50,604 bases of DNA from Lingula anatina (GCF_001039355.2 NW_019773711.1:7128-57731); one strand, 5' to 3'; counted from the first letter of the stretch, positions 10,182 through 23,630 are shown. Program-made: numbers and translations. Notes: generated from the sequence alone by a model not told the origin.

Positions 10182-12481
10182 ATGAAGATATTGAGCTGAA
10201 TGAGTATTTTTCACATCCAAGAATAACACGTTACTGTACCATACATGTAGGTTCGCGTGTTATATGACATTTGAAATAAAAATTACTGTTCAAAACGCTT
10301 CAAATTTGCGGTGTGATAATTTGTCGAAACATAATAAAAAGTTATACACGCGAAACATCTAACCTCTTCCATGGCGACAGATTGATTTTTTCACAAATGT
10401 TCACAGATATGTCTCGAGATAAATAGACAGTCATTTGGTTCTCTGCAAATGTGGAGAATGTGCCTATTATATCTGCCACCCTGGTAGAGGGCTGGAAGTA
10501 TGATGCATCTGTAGTGCATCTAATATCATGTCTTTACTTCGCACTGAAATTATCTCCCTCAGGCGGCGCGACACGCTGCGCGGTTGGATGCTTTGTTGCA
10601 AGAATCTGCATAGAGATTTCATTTTTTTTAATCTTAATCACATCATTCACCAGCGTCTTCGTTATTAGCAAAACGTTCGCAGTGTCACGATCTAAAAATC
10701 TACAGGCGTAATTTTCATGTCTCTCCCGCAATGGAGGATGACGATTACAGATTATAATGAAAATATTATCAAATAAAACTGACAAAAATTCATTTACTGA
10801 CATATTAGATTCTAATGCACATGATGTTCTGTTTAGGGGGAAGGAGGACGATGAAGGGTGTTAAAACTGTGTTTATGATGATCATCAGAAGCGTATCGCA
10901 CTTTGCATAAAATTACCAATCTGATTATCGGTCAGATAACAGGTAGAGCGGTCATACATGTATGAATAATTTACTATAGAGTGTTGTCTGTAAACTTGCT
11001 TCCCGTCCATGTTTTAGTGCATATCTCCGTTTTACTCCTATCAAGATAGACGAGATATGTTAATTGGCTTCAAGTATACCTTCCGTATTCAGTTAAAAAG
11101 GATATAGAACAAACATCCACGGCTGTCGCAATTTTATATCTTCATATAATTTCTAAATGGTCTATACATTTATGTAAGAACTCAAATGATAAGGTTTGTT
11201 GATTTTTTTTTCATTTTTTGCACCGTGTTTTAATATATGTTGCAGTGAATCAGTCATGCTAAATATAACTGATGTAAGGATGTCTTGCTGTAATAACTGT
11301 TTAAACTCTAACTCAGGGGGCTTTGCGTTAACATCAAATGAATTGCAGATAAAATGACATTTGTTTGTAAAAAATGATAAAATAGCAGTAATTGTTTGCC
11401 AAAAATGTCATGTAATGACGCAATTAACAAAATTAGCATCTATGGCATCTAATAATATTAATTAAGGCTATCTTTTAGGTCTGTTTATGCCGGTAAGTGA
11501 ACTTCCTGAATCTTGTAATATTTTGTTTTTATTTCCTTTTCCGTCTCCTTTTTTATTCAGTAAAATATTCAAGACATGTATAAATGTCCCAAACAGATAA
11601 TTCAAAAGCATTGTATTTTTTGTTGTTGGTGGAGAATTGTCCATGAGGTAATTTCCTTTGGGAGGGATAGTCCTTCACTTAGAATCGAGTACGACGAACC
11701 GGTGGATGTCACATACATGTACATGTAAGGTACATCCTTGCCGATGTGACCAGTATGTTTCATTTTCTCTCACATGAAAGGACGTTATCTGGTATGACGC
11801 AAAATAGTTAGGGTTACAAATACCTTCGTGATATACAAAAAAAGAGGACTATCAAACTTAGTCTGAAATGTATAGTAAGGTTTACATTACCTTTAATTGT
11901 TTTAGAGAAGCCGGGTGATGCATCCAACACAATTAATGCATAGTTGATATTTCTGTATGTGCAGGGCTTCTCCCATAAGTTTTGCACATTTCTGTTTTAT
12001 TCTACCCAATGTCTTCTTAGGAGTAAGACAAACTTCACGATCTTGTTCTTTTTGTACTTTCAACAGTGACTTAAAATTTATTATTTAAAAGGAATTTCTG
12101 AATTCAGTGCGCACGGCAAGGTGAAATCAAGGGTGCCTCCTTCTTACAGTTTTGAGTGATCTTTCCCTTATAAAAGACAGCACAACAAGTAGTTGTATAC
12201 CTCTGTACTCTGTTTACAAGTTAAAAGTCAGCTTTTTAATTAATTATTTTTTATAGGTCTTTATAGGTCATAAAAGCATACTTCAGTCGTATAATGTCAG
12301 TTGTAAAATTAAAAAGAGAAATATAATTATAACTTTGTATTCTTGTTTAATTTTTATATATAACGTTTGATCCTGCTTAAGAAAAAGGGAATAAGGATAT
12401 CGGTTATCAAAGCGTTGATGTACATTGTATACTGGTATTATTTGTACAGGTGTAAGTCGGTTGTCTTTTAAATGCTCTGTT
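10182..12481. other. Intergenic region, nothing recognised
   Basis: AT-rich sequence between a rightward and a leftward gene (convergent ends). Open frames are short and shared with no neighbour. A short ACATGTACATGTA motif occurs near 11710. The left-facing esterase 3' UTR must lie in the right part. Confidence 0.5.
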
Positions 12482-14776
12482 TTACAATTCCGTCTTTTGT
12501 GTCTTTGCTCTTTCAATCTCCCCTGGAATTGTATGCGTCCACAGCTTCATCCTCTCTGGCAGTAGATCGTATCCCATCTCAGTTTGTTTGCCAATGTTGA
12601 TGTAGCCCTTCTTTTCCTTGGTGTACTCCTCCCATGTTGGAACGCCCTCTAGTGGGCGTCCTTGATTTGGATTTCTGAAGAATAATTTAAAAACAATTAC
12701 GTTTTTTTAAATAACCATTCGTATTTCATTCACTGATTTTTGAATGTATAGTTCAGGCGTTTTACCCTTTTTGTTTCATTGTTACTTGCATTCATAAAGA
12801 ACGCAACAACAAGGGGTCGATGCACATGAGAAGGAACGTAATAAATAATAGAATATTATCAAAATAACCCATGAGAAATTCACTCAAATTTGAAATAGTA
12901 ATAATAAAAATACATTTATTAAAACTGCGCTACACGTGCATCACAGCGCTGTTTACTTTACATATGTTAACAAAACTACAAGGATAAACTTAAAAACTAA
13001 CATAAATCTATTTCAAACTAAAAGATAAAAGTTAACTAAAATAATCTTTAAATATAAAGTTTAAAAAAATCATTTTTAAAACATGATAAGAATCATTGAA
13101 AGACACATTTGATATATTAATAAAAGTGGAGCACAATGTTGGTGCAGCAACCTCATTGTTATAGTAGATAAGATGCCACATGTTTACCCGGTTTTAGCAA
13201 AGTTGGTCCAATACGTCATCACGGCTTCCGCCGTGGCCTGGTCCTCCTCGCTCCACTCGACTTCCACGCCTTCTTTGGCGATATGTTTTCCGAACACCAG
13301 GATTATGTCATCCGTGTGTGCCGCACACTTTGTCCAGGGCGGCAGGCTGAAGCCCATGGTAAAGTCCATAAAATTCTTCCCGCTCAAAATGTGGCTGATC
13401 AGATAGGCGTAGGTGGCTGATTTCTGGGTGTTACTCTGTGATCTCAGGTGGGCCAAGCTTGATTCGACAACGTGTTGGTGGAACATGACATCGCTCAAGA
13501 GATCTCGCAGAGCTAGGGTGTTTTCTATTGGGTCCGCCTTGTGAGTGTAAAAGTCATGAATGTGCCTTTTAGCCGATTCTTGGATTTCTGGGTAAAACGT
13601 TCTCGCTATCGGATTGACAGTTTTTGTATTTATGATGTTTTCTGGTATCCCGGAAGTAAAATTGTACCCATCTGCCTCTTGCAACATGGCCGACATGTAA
13701 AGCATAAGATTCCCTTCGTCTGCTACCGAACCGATCATCCAATCAATTTTACCGAACGCGTCGTCCATTTCTGGGTAGTTTTTCTTCTTGGAAGCTGAGA
13801 AATATTCCATAATTCCATATGGTACAAAATCACCATCTTCTACTGGACCGACAGCCATTTCGAAGGAGGAATCGTCCTTCGTGTAGTCCGGTTGTATTAG
13901 CTCTAAAGTTTTATTCAGAAGGGCCTCGGCCGAAACCAAACGCAGGCAGTTAACCAATTTGAGGGTGTCAGTAAGATCTTGGTTGTCCGTAGTGTCACAA
14001 TTAAGTTTACGGGCTAAATTTTTGGCAAAACGAAGTGGGCTCCTTGAGATCGAAAACCCGTTGCTAAAAGTGGGCGTGCTCTGGGCGATGGCTCGTTTCA
14101 CCAACCCAATATTATACCTCGTCACTGCTTGGTGTTGCACACTCGATCCTCCGGCCGATTCACCGAAGATGGTGATTCTGTCTGGATCGCCACCGAAGGC
14201 TGATATGTGCTCTTTGACCCATTTCAGAGCTTCGTGCTGATCCCAGAGTCCGAAATTGCCTCGCGCGTGTTCGTCGGTTGTCGACAGAAATCCAAAAATA
14301 CCCAACCTGTAGTTTATGGTGACGCACACGATATCACCATGCAAAGCCAATTCTTGGCAGGGGGTCGCCATCCCCTGGCCGTTGGAGTAGGCGCCACCGT
14401 GTATCCAGACCATTACTGCCTTGGGTGCCGTATTTTCAGATACAGGGACGTACACATTGAGATTGAGGCAATCTTCAGAGATATCCGTGTGGGATAACGA
14501 GATTATCATCCCGGGCAGGACTATCTGTGTACACGATGGTCCGTATTCGGTGGCATCTATGGTGCGAGTCCACGGCTTCTTGGGTGCCGGTTTGCGAAAG
14601 CGTAGGTGTCCAAGCGGAGGCTCTGCATATGGAATACCGAGGTACACGTCTATCTCCTTCCCGTTTAACGTCTCTGTCTTCCCACGGATTTTACCAAGCT
14701 TCGTTTCAAGGATTTTCGCCTGATTCGTGCCGACCATGAACAATACCGTAATGGCTAAAATAAAGGCAGCCGCCAT
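12482..14776 (-). CDS. Carboxylesterase/cholinesterase-like, secretory, with KTEL terminus
   Basis: Exon 1 (14776-13188, 1589 nt) and exon 2 (12674-12482, 193 nt) join in phase 2 to give 593 aa. The junction restores the family motif FAKTGNPN. An N-terminal signal peptide (about 1-20, AFILAITVLFMVGTNQA) is followed by an alpha/beta-hydrolase domain: oxyanion hole HGG at 126-128, nucleophile S207 in FGESAGG, acid E354 in VADEGN, base H487 in CAAHTDD. C82 and C103 (EDCLNLNV) fit the conserved first disulphide. All triad residues are present, so an active ester hydrolase is expected. The protein ends KTEL, close to the KDEL/HXEL endoplasmic-reticulum retrieval signals of vertebrate carboxylesterases, so I infer a lumenal ER enzyme. 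Reading on past 13188 gives an immediate TAA, so a single-exon model would lose the last 64 residues. The natural substrate is unknown. Confidence 0.93.
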
Positions 14777-14837
14777 TCTGATCTACATGTATATCGAACG
14801 ATTTACTGAACTGTTACTCACTGTGTCAGTTGTGAAA

Positions 14838-14855
14838 CCGGCATTATAATCGTGC
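14838..14855 (-). promoter_or_regulatory. Possible TATA-like element of the esterase
   Basis: On the minus strand CACGATTATAATGCCGG lies about 70 bp upstream of the ATG, a distance compatible with a short 5' UTR. The motif is weak in an AT-rich genome. Confidence 0.25.
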
Positions 14856-14859
14856 TGCC

Positions 14860-15611
14860 CTTCAATAGTGTTATTGGCTCCTCTAATCCCGGCCCAGCTG
14901 CCACTGAATACCAAAGAGCACGCAGTGACCATAATATAATATAATATCAAGGTCAATGTCATCTCCAGAGTCCTTTAAGCTTCCGCTGACGCAAAAATAA
15001 CGCTGACTATACAAACGCCTGTCTTAATCTGTGTAATATTTGTATTTGCGACTGAGAACTAGGTCACACGTCGTGCTAAGCTACAGCACACCTGCGTTAA
15101 ACCGGCGACCTGTACAGTCACAAAACAACAAATGCACACCGGTGTAAAGTAATCGAGGGTCTAGTCCTTATACTCGCACAGGGTTAGGATAGGGTCAACG
15201 TCCTAAGTGTTACGTAAGAGCCGAAGAGTTGGTCTAGACCATGGACATAATGTCCATGTCTGAACAAAGCACTGAGTACCGCGGCCTACACCACAGGGAA
15301 CGCTAGCGTATTTACCACCGCTCCCTAACGTGAATTGTATTCTCTGCCCTAAATTGTTATACATATACCAGGAGAACGCTGACTGTGAACTGCAAATATA
15401 CACTACATATATAATGCATAATTCGAATGCACCAACGTGTGTTCTAAGACATGTGTAATATGTATGCATTGCAAAGGCAGACCGAATGAATCAATACTTG
15501 CATTAATGCATTTTATTGCAGTCTCTTCTCCTCTCTAACACAATCAGCTGTTGAAAAAAATTAATAGCCCATGAATCACCATGCACATTGAAATGAAAAT
15601 TCTGAACCTAC

Positions 15612-15653
<42 letters not shown>

Positions 15654-16695
15654 TTGTGTGTAGAAATTGCTTAAGGCAAAGAGGGTTTCATTTTTTTTTT
15701 TTTTTGGGGGGGGGGGGTTACAAAGGTTTTTAAAAAGCGCTTCGCTTCACGGTGTCCTTGCAAACACATAATTCAACTTTCATATGAAGTGTATTTAATT
15801 CTGATTTCTCATTACTGTCTCTGATAAGAAAAATACTATTGAAATGACTTCCTTTCATTGTACTTATATCCCGTTATTATCTTTTTATCTATTTAACATA
15901 AGCGTACACTGCTACACCAAATGGGAATCCAGTTCTATTCTCACGNACATGTAGATGAGCACAGCGTTAATGCACACCACCCAACATCAACTTACATGTA
16001 GAGGTGAAAGTTGTACGGGGATCCTCAAACACATTCATAAAACTATTGTTTACATTTAATCTATTTATTTATTTATTGCAATTATCATAATCAACATGAT
16101 TACTAACATTATTAATATATATTGTTCTTCGGTTTCAGTTTCACCTATTCGTTTTGAACATCGAATTTCACAAAGAAAACCGAACGAGGAAGCTTTTATG
16201 CATTCATCGGATAAATAACACATGCATTGTGTAATGAATCACGCCTCGGTTAGTCAAATACAACGGTCACTTTATTTTGAAAACAAAGCGGCATACAGTG
16301 ATCGGAATTCCCATCCTAGGATTTCATTTGAACATGCACTGAACTTCATGCTGCATGTTGACTTCCATGTTCATTTATTGCTACGATCGAGTCTCTGCCC
16401 ATTTCATCGTTTTGTACACATGTCGACCTGTGTAACAGGCGCTACAACAACATTTAAATGGTGTACTATTTGATAAAACCATGGGCTGGGAATGATTGAT
16501 TGTAGGGATGTGGGGGGAGGGGAATAGGCAGCTGATGAAAGCCTACACTGAATGAACATGCACGCTATTTGTGCATCGTTAATTTCCTGATGAACTGTGG
16601 GAAGGAAAAGCCTAACACTTTATAATGATCAAAACAATCATTATTAACCCCCCCCCCCCCTTCCCGGCACCTCCCCGCAACCTGATATCACTTTG
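14860..16695. other. Intergenic region with simple repeats and one N
   Basis: It holds the esterase upstream region, a (TC)n run at 15613-15649, a T15-G12 tract at 15691-15717, an N at 15946, and a C-run near 16649. I found no supportable coding exon. Confidence 0.6.
15613..15717. repeat. (TC)n microsatellite and T/G homopolymer
   Basis: (TC) repeat from 15613 to 15649, then about 40 bp later 15 T followed by 12 G. Both tracts lie in non-coding sequence. Confidence 0.95.
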
Positions 16696-18354
16696 TTACA
16701 TCAAATCTTTTTCACAGAGAGCTCTCACACGATTGCCACAGCGGTCCTCGCAAGAGTACCACGATTTTGGATAATCCATTTTGGTGTAAAAAAACAGAAA
16801 ATCCCTGCTCTGTTGCGTGTTCCAGAATGTAGGATCAACAACCCTCTGGCCTGTGCTATCCCAGACGTAAAAGCGGTTTGCCTTGTCGTAGCGTCCGCCC
16901 AGCCATGCAGCGTCACTGTTTCTATCTAAAAGTGGAAGAACAAGTAGATATTTTAATATTTTACCCAAAATCTGTGAAAAAGATACTACGGAAGAATGTG
17001 ATACCATATACAGGTAGTGATGTTATACACGTGTGTAGATACTACGGAATAATGTGGTACCATATACAGGAAGTGATGTTATACACGTGTGTAGATACTA
17101 CGGAATAATGTGATACCATATACAGGTAGTGATGTTATACACGTGTGTTTTGAAAGGCCAATGCAAAGTATAGTAATCGGATATACAAAAAAGTGTGTTT
17201 TGTGTAAGTGTGTAGGCCTACATATTTATGTAATATATATGCATATATATTGATTCCTTAAAGAGTCTTGCGTCTTTTAGATTAGGTGACCACTTCTCTG
17301 ATGGTTCGTCAAAAGTGAACGAACTTACCTTTTTTCCTTTTTGCAAAATCTGAGACAAATATCTGCTCCGCCGTTGACCCTATTTCAGCCAAGAATGCCC
17401 CTTTGCTCTTGCAGAAAGCTTTTGCCTCTGTCCACGTCACTGGAGCTGTTCCGTTCATCAGGTAACAGCTCTGTTGGAACTGTTCGAAGCCAGACGGACA
17501 TGTGGGACCTAGATAAGTCACGATTAAACTATCAATTAAGGGTCCACGAGTAAGATTCAATTGACTGTACCAGGTCCGAAGGAAGGCAATTTTATGTGTA
17601 TGTGTGTTTTGGGTTACCGTTTGAAAAATAGTGATTGTAAAAATGGGATGGTAAAAAGTGTTTGAAGTTGGCCATCGGGTGACTGGGGTTTCTGCCTGTG
17701 ACGTTATGTTAGGATAACTTATTCAAGTATATATATTCGGTTAAAAAGTGGACCTGTCCTTTGGCTCCCATTCTAACTGCCCTTAAGTCTGACCTGAATA
17801 AAAAGATTTAAAAATAAAAATTTTGCGTTTGATGCTACAGTTGCACTTTCGCAACTGACTTTTTAGATACAGATGCGTTTCATAAACTGCATGTTTTTTA
17901 AACATACACATTTTTTTAAACATACTAATTTTAAGCGCCACTTACTGGCCGTGGTTGTCAACTTAGTGGTGGCTGTCGTAGTGCTGGTAGTAGAAGTGGT
18001 GGTGGTTACAGTCTGTGGGGATGTTACACTTGCCCGCTTTTCCGACGTCAGCGTTCTTTGAGTGGACATCTTCAAAGCCAGAGCCTGCATACATCTCAAA
18101 TATTCTGCCTTCAGAAACTTCAACGTACTCTCCGCAAGTATGATTTCAAAGTCCAATCCCAAACTCCGCCCAAGAATCGGACTCTTTCCGAGCTGGGAGG
18201 CGTAAACATCGTGGCAGCCATCTTTCTCCAGCATACGATGGATTTCTAGGATTTGATATTGCAAAGTACGGAGAAGGATGCGTTGGCCATTTTCGCTCGT
18301 TTGCTGCGCTCGGACGACGAGCAGGAGGACGCTGAGGATCAAGACAGTTCTCAT
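16696..18354 (-). CDS. Secreted C-type lectin with Thr-rich linker
   Basis: Three exons, 272 aa: 18354-17946 (409 nt), 17508-17329 (180 nt) and 16925-16696 (230 nt including TAA). All junctions are phase 1 with GT-AG borders. The start MRTVLILSVLLLVVRAQ is a clean signal peptide. An in-frame ATG 66 nt upstream exists but lies upstream of the TATA-like box, so I chose 18354. Residues about 20-105 are a helical region with two cysteines. About 108-137 is a Thr/Ser run (VTTTTSTTSTTTATT), probably O-glycosylated. The C-type lectin domain follows: CPSGFEQFQQSCYLM, WTEAKAFCKSKGAFLAEI, AAWLGGRYD and CEDRCGNRVRALCEK. The calcium/sugar motifs EPN, QPD and WND are absent, so classical calcium-dependent sugar binding is doubtful. 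It faces away from the large lectin-polycystin gene, with starts 1.8 kb apart. A pattern-recognition role is inference. Confidence 0.9.
16980..17147. repeat. Minisatellite, three copies of a 56-bp unit
   Basis: Units begin GATACTACGGAAGAATGTGA and end TTATACACGTGTGTA, repeated three times with about three mismatches per copy. They lie in intron 2 of the C-type lectin gene. Confidence 0.95.
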
Positions 18355-18390
18355 AGCGGAAAGGCAAATGATGGCAGCGCATGCTAAGGC

Positions 18391-18400
18391 TATATTTATT
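18391..18400 (-). promoter_or_regulatory. TATA-like box of the C-type lectin
   Basis: AATAAATATA on the minus strand, about 40 bp upstream of the chosen ATG. This spacing suggests a very short 5' UTR and supports the inner methionine as start. Confidence 0.4.
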
Positions 18401-18420
18401 GTCACATTTGAGGATAGCAA

Positions 18421-20108
18421 GGTGTTAAATTTCTGGGTATGCCCCCCCCCCCCGTAAAATAATTAATTTACACGTACAGGTATCTTGAATGCTAAATAAC
18501 AACTTGTTACAGATTGAGAAAATCCTATGCTTGATAAAAATTGTTCAGAAGTTTTTTTAAAATTATATCTGTATTTTACTTTCTTCATTAAATCTCGCGG
18601 AAATCTTTTAAAACGTAACGTTTGAAAGAGTGTCGGGATTTCCTTTTAGAGCCACATGCATATTGAATTGCGACTCCCTGCATATGTTATTTTCACAGCT
18701 AGATAACCCCTAAAGCGTGTCATCAACTGTGTGCTCAGGTGAAACGATTGACACGTCTTTATCTCACCTGACCGCCATTATGTCAAAATGCTAACTTATG
18801 TCGTTCATCCTGGGAGCATATTTTTACTGTTGAAATAATAATTGAAGAAGACGATTATGTACAATAATAGTTTGTCATTTCTTGAACTTCAGAATCTTTT
18901 CATTGGCCATACCTTATTTAAGTACTGGTACTATGGATTCAACAAGAAATCGGATTTTATTTGAAACATGTACTTTATCATGAAAAATATCCAAAGCCTG
19001 AGAGGTCAACAAGATATAGTTTATTTTTTGAAATACTGTTTAAGAAAATAATATCAACGAAAATCAAACATTTAATAGACTTTGCCTATTTTACAGATAC
19101 GAATATTACGTAATTTTCAACCCATTCATTATACCTCCAGTTGGATCCCCCTATCGGCGCTGTAATATCTATTGTTGAAATTCTAGACGAGGGGTTCCAA
19201 AGTCAACAGCATTAAAGTCTAGTCAGATGTTACCAATAACAGGTGTACGCCTATCCTTGGCGACCGATCGATTTCGTATGTAAAACGAAGCCAATTATTT
19301 TCAGCATGCATATATTGCGCCTGCCTTAAGATAAACAAGTGGCACTGATTTTTTCACAGGTAGGTAGATCACTTTGATGTTGCTCTTTGAAGGCTGATGG
19401 GACTTGTTACTTCTTGAACAAGTCCGTGGAATGCATTACAGGGGCTTTGGGGGATTGGTTTGCAGGACAGGGCAACTAAAAAAAAAAAACAGCCGAAAAA
19501 ATTCTGTCGCAGTAGAATTTAACTTGAATTTAGAGTGCAATATATTTTCAAGTTCGTCGATTTTTTTGCCACTAGCACCTTTCAGGTAATTGTAGTATTA
19601 CGGTGTAACTCGAACGCTTACACAGCGTTTGACACAAAGTACTTACGGAATTTGTATCTACAGAACCGATTTAAGAATTTTAAAATAAGTTTACAATAAG
19701 CTACCATAATTTCAAACTGGGATACGGGTGAGTATGCTTTAGCGATACCAAATGCAATTGCGCTATATCATGCGCCTCTTTTTACATATTCGTCGGCAGG
19801 ACATCGCTTTTTGTTTCCTATTGAGATCCACGTCATTAATTTGTTAATGCTGTATCATGTTTTGTAATAGCCCGGCATAACATGTCGGTTAAAACTGTAT
19901 GTTCGTGCACTGTCAGGTCTTTACTTTATCAACAGAGCGAGTAATTTATTTTTTGTTGTCAGATACTTACTTTCTCCTTTTGACAATGCGTTACCTACAA
20001 ACCTTTAGTTAAAGATAATTTGTACTCAGTTTAATTATCATATCAAAATAGCGAATAGAAATAAGCAGCGGCTGTTGCTTTAGAGCGGGACACCAGCCAC
20101 TCTAGAGA

Positions 20109-20154
<46 letters not shown>

Positions 20155-20192
20155 GAACTCGTCACATCCACTGTCTAACATTCATATTTCAG
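18421..20192. other. Region between two divergent lectin genes
   Basis: No coding exon recognised. It must contain the promoter and, judging from the acceptor immediately before the ATG at 20193, at least one 5' non-coding exon of the large gene. A (TA)n run lies at 20112-20152, 40 bp upstream of that ATG. Confidence 0.6.
20112..20152. repeat. (TA)n microsatellite just upstream of the large gene's ATG
   Basis: About 20 TA units ending 40 bp before the ATG. If an acceptor precedes the ATG, the run is in the last part of a 5' intron. Confidence 0.95.
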
Positions 20193-21246
20193 ATGGCTCC
20201 ATTGGTGTTCACATTGGCAACACTGCTGACTTGTATGCAAGTACAATGTTAGTAAATACCGCTCGTTTGTTTTTGTTAAGTACCTTTTTAATCTTTTATA
20301 ATCAGTTATTTGTTTGTTAAATTATTTGTGTATTAATTTATTTCTTTGCAAACTGGGGATTAAGTTTTTTTTTACGAGAGATATCTCTGTAAAGAAGGTG
20401 CCAAAAGTTGAGAGAAGACTTTATTTGGACGCCGGTATTTTTATAATAAAATCTAGTCCAACCATTATCCAAGCTTTACCCAATGACATTTTCCCAATTA
20501 AGAGAAAATATACTAAAAGCACAGTCTTTATCCTTTCTACAGCAGCTGAAGGTGGCGTCGCCTATTGTCCTACCTTTGAGAAAACATACGGCATGTGCAT
20601 ATCTCCGGCCAACACAGCCGTAGACTATGAGACGGCCAAGGCCAGCTGCAAGGACTTTTGCGGTACACTGATGAACACAAAGACGTCCTCCAGCCATTTC
20701 ACGTTGATGTTTTATCTCCTGTAAGTAAATAAGCGGAAGCATTTTATGATAAATGTACATGACGCTGGGCCAGGGATTGGTTAACATGGTACATTCGGTA
20801 GCTCAAAAAAAAAAAAAAAAAAATGCTTCTTTTTTCTAAGTTCAATAACTTCAACAGTGTTGATCATATTGCAATTGCATGTATGATAATTTAGGAGTAT
20901 TACGTTTTCATTAAATGCTGATAATCTCATGGCTCTACCTTTTTATTTAAATTTTGGCACAGCGTAAAAATTAAATCTTAAGTAAAAAATACCATGCCAG
21001 TGTGACGTACGTGTTAGAGAGTCCTGCGTGATAGAGAGCCTGTTCCCATTATCAGGTAACAGGTAAACCTCACCCTAGATTTTGACTTGCTCACGTTAGG
21101 CCAACCCTAATCTGAACTCCCTGTTACTGGCCTGTGTGACATCCGACAGGTGCCAGTGTCTGGCAGTATTAACATCCACCTGTCAGTGATATAATGATAA
21201 TATCAAAACTGTTTCACTTTTATACTTAAAATGTTCAGGGTGGACC

Positions 21247-21289
<43 letters not shown>

Positions 21290-21574
21290 TTTTAAAAATC
21301 TGAGCAAAATTCAATTCAAACCCTTGTGAACTGTTGAAGTAATTGAACATTGAAGTTCGTCATCACAGTGGATGACATGGTATATGATTGCAAATAATTT
21401 TTTTCTATAGCTACAATATTATTATTGAGGTGCACTGTTTTTCTCTCTTTATCCACTGTGTGAAAATAGTATAAAAATTAGATCTATGCGCTCTAATGAA
21501 GGGTAAAAAGGCGTGTCTCATAGGTAGAAAGCGTTATAAGTCTCTTAAGAAACAATTTGATCTTTTATAGCGTT

Positions 21575-21614
<40 letters not shown>

Positions 21615-22789
21615 TATTAATATTAATATTATTATTAAAGCCAACATTTAGTCCATTTAAACATCCCCTCTGTTTTGTGGATCTGGCATTGGTCAATCCG
21701 TGTGATTAGATTGGTCAAGGCCTAGAAGAGTTCTTTTAAGAAACCCGGCTGCTCGTAAACGTATGAACTATAAGATCTGGCCCAGACCCGACTGTATAGT
21801 CTATGTGAACACACTTCTTTACTGTAAAGTAGCTTATTGAAATAAACTAAAGGAGCTAGAACCCACCAATTTTAACTGAGACACGCCTAATAAACTCCTC
21901 TAGAATGCCTTTTGAAAATGCAGACACTTATAAAGCAGTCAGAAAAAACACTGATATATTATTAATGATTGGTGATGTTCAGTGTGAACAGATACAATAA
22001 CAGTGAAAATCAACGAGTGTTTTGTGTGTTAAGAAAAATAAGTGAAAACATGGTGAGTACTTAAATAGGTCTTTTTTCTTATCATGCTTGTTGCGCAACA
22101 AGCATAGTTGATAAATCTTCCACATACTAAGGAAAAAAAGCCATCAGAATAATGACCCTACACAGGGGCGGATCAAGGATTAGTTGAAAGGGGGGGGGGA
22201 GGGTCCTTGAATGCGAAGCCGATCCCCCCCCTTAATTAACATTTTTAATCATTTTGTCTCGTATGATAAAGTTCAATTGGCCTTTTGTTATTAGACTTTA
22301 TTTTAAGACATATTTATGTCTCTCAAGTATAACCACTTATTATTTTCTATCTTAGGAAGCCTTGTAAAGTCTAATAACATTTCAGAAAATTTAGACTCTA
22401 AATAAATGCATCATAAGTAATTACTATTTGTAACTGACAAAGTGGAGTGGAAACAGAACATAAGCTCAATAGAAAATCAATAAGTCTCTTGTGAGTGGAA
22501 AGGATCCACAGCGATGCGGAGAAGTTTTTTTCATCGCTTACAAATTTAAATAATGCCCTGGGAGAAACAGAGAGAGTTGACATGTCCACTTACACAGGGA
22601 TCAAACGAAAGCAGAAACAATGATTTAGTTCTAGGGACAATGTTGAATAATGAGGAAGCACCATCAATAAAAATGTATGGCAATTATTTTACGTATAAAA
22701 GTATAAAAGTCAGTGCAACGAAGTGGACACGTTTGGCACCTAGACAAGTGAGCAATTGTTTTCTTCACTTTTTCTTTCATTTTTGCATA

Positions 22790-22828
<39 letters not shown>

Positions 22829-23581
22829 CTTTATTGTGTTCTATATGGTGTCTTTCTTTGGTGACATCAATAGTACATGCACATACATTGAAACAATCAA
22901 TGACAGTGTTGAGATATTTTCATAGAATACACATATGTTGTTAGGTAAACACATATAGATAATTGAAACAATAAAAAGTCCTTAATATTTAATATGCCGT
23001 ATTTGTTTAATGTTCAGATCAATCTTATAGAAAAAGAGCGCTGTAGGTGACAAACTATGATTTTCACTTGGGAAAAAATGGGTGATAAAAATGAAACAAA
23101 AGGAAACCTATGTATATTTTATATGTTAACTACAGAATAACGAGACACGTAAACACGTAGCCATTAATTGCTAATACCCCATGACGAAGATATACTCCAT
23201 TACGCATGTAAACTCCACAGGAACCAATGTATAATAAAAAGGCCGTTAAACAATTCTATTGGAATTTTGTAACTGGCATGTTTATTCAGTTGTCTGAGTA
23301 GGATCCCTTTTTTGTGAATCCTAACACAGAGCATTAAAATGCAAACAAAATGCCTGACGTTACGAACCATGGTCCACAAATAACACCATCTATAACCCAG
23401 TGAGTTTGGTACATGGTGTTATTTCTCAACAATAAGTTACTGAAGGCATTCTTTAAAAATTTCACTTTAATATATTTAAAGCATCTCTCTGGACCAAAAT
23501 TGAAATCTCCTCTCAGTCAATCATTTTATCTTGCACCACAACTCATTCACATTGTTCATTAATATTAAAAGCAAAACCTTC

Positions 23582-23630
<49 letters not shown>

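Noticed and set aside
13184-13187. TAA read directly after FAKTG as the esterase stop
   Set aside because: This TAA lies inside the donor GG|gtaaac; the exon at 12674-12482 restores the family sequence and a full-length C-terminus.
13541-14739. Several plus-strand frames across the esterase
   Set aside because: Antisense shadows of a well-supported coding exon.
18355-18420. Longer N-terminus of the C-type lectin from an upstream start
   Set aside because: The TATA-like box and the clean signal peptide favour the inner ATG at 18354.
21500-21900. Possible MITE with GGCGTGTCTCA inverted ends
   Set aside because: Only about 11 bp match in inverted orientation with no further end similarity; could be chance in this repeat-rich intron.
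22553-22864. 103-codon frame with a Tyr run
   Set aside because: The run is the (TTA)n microsatellite; no domain.
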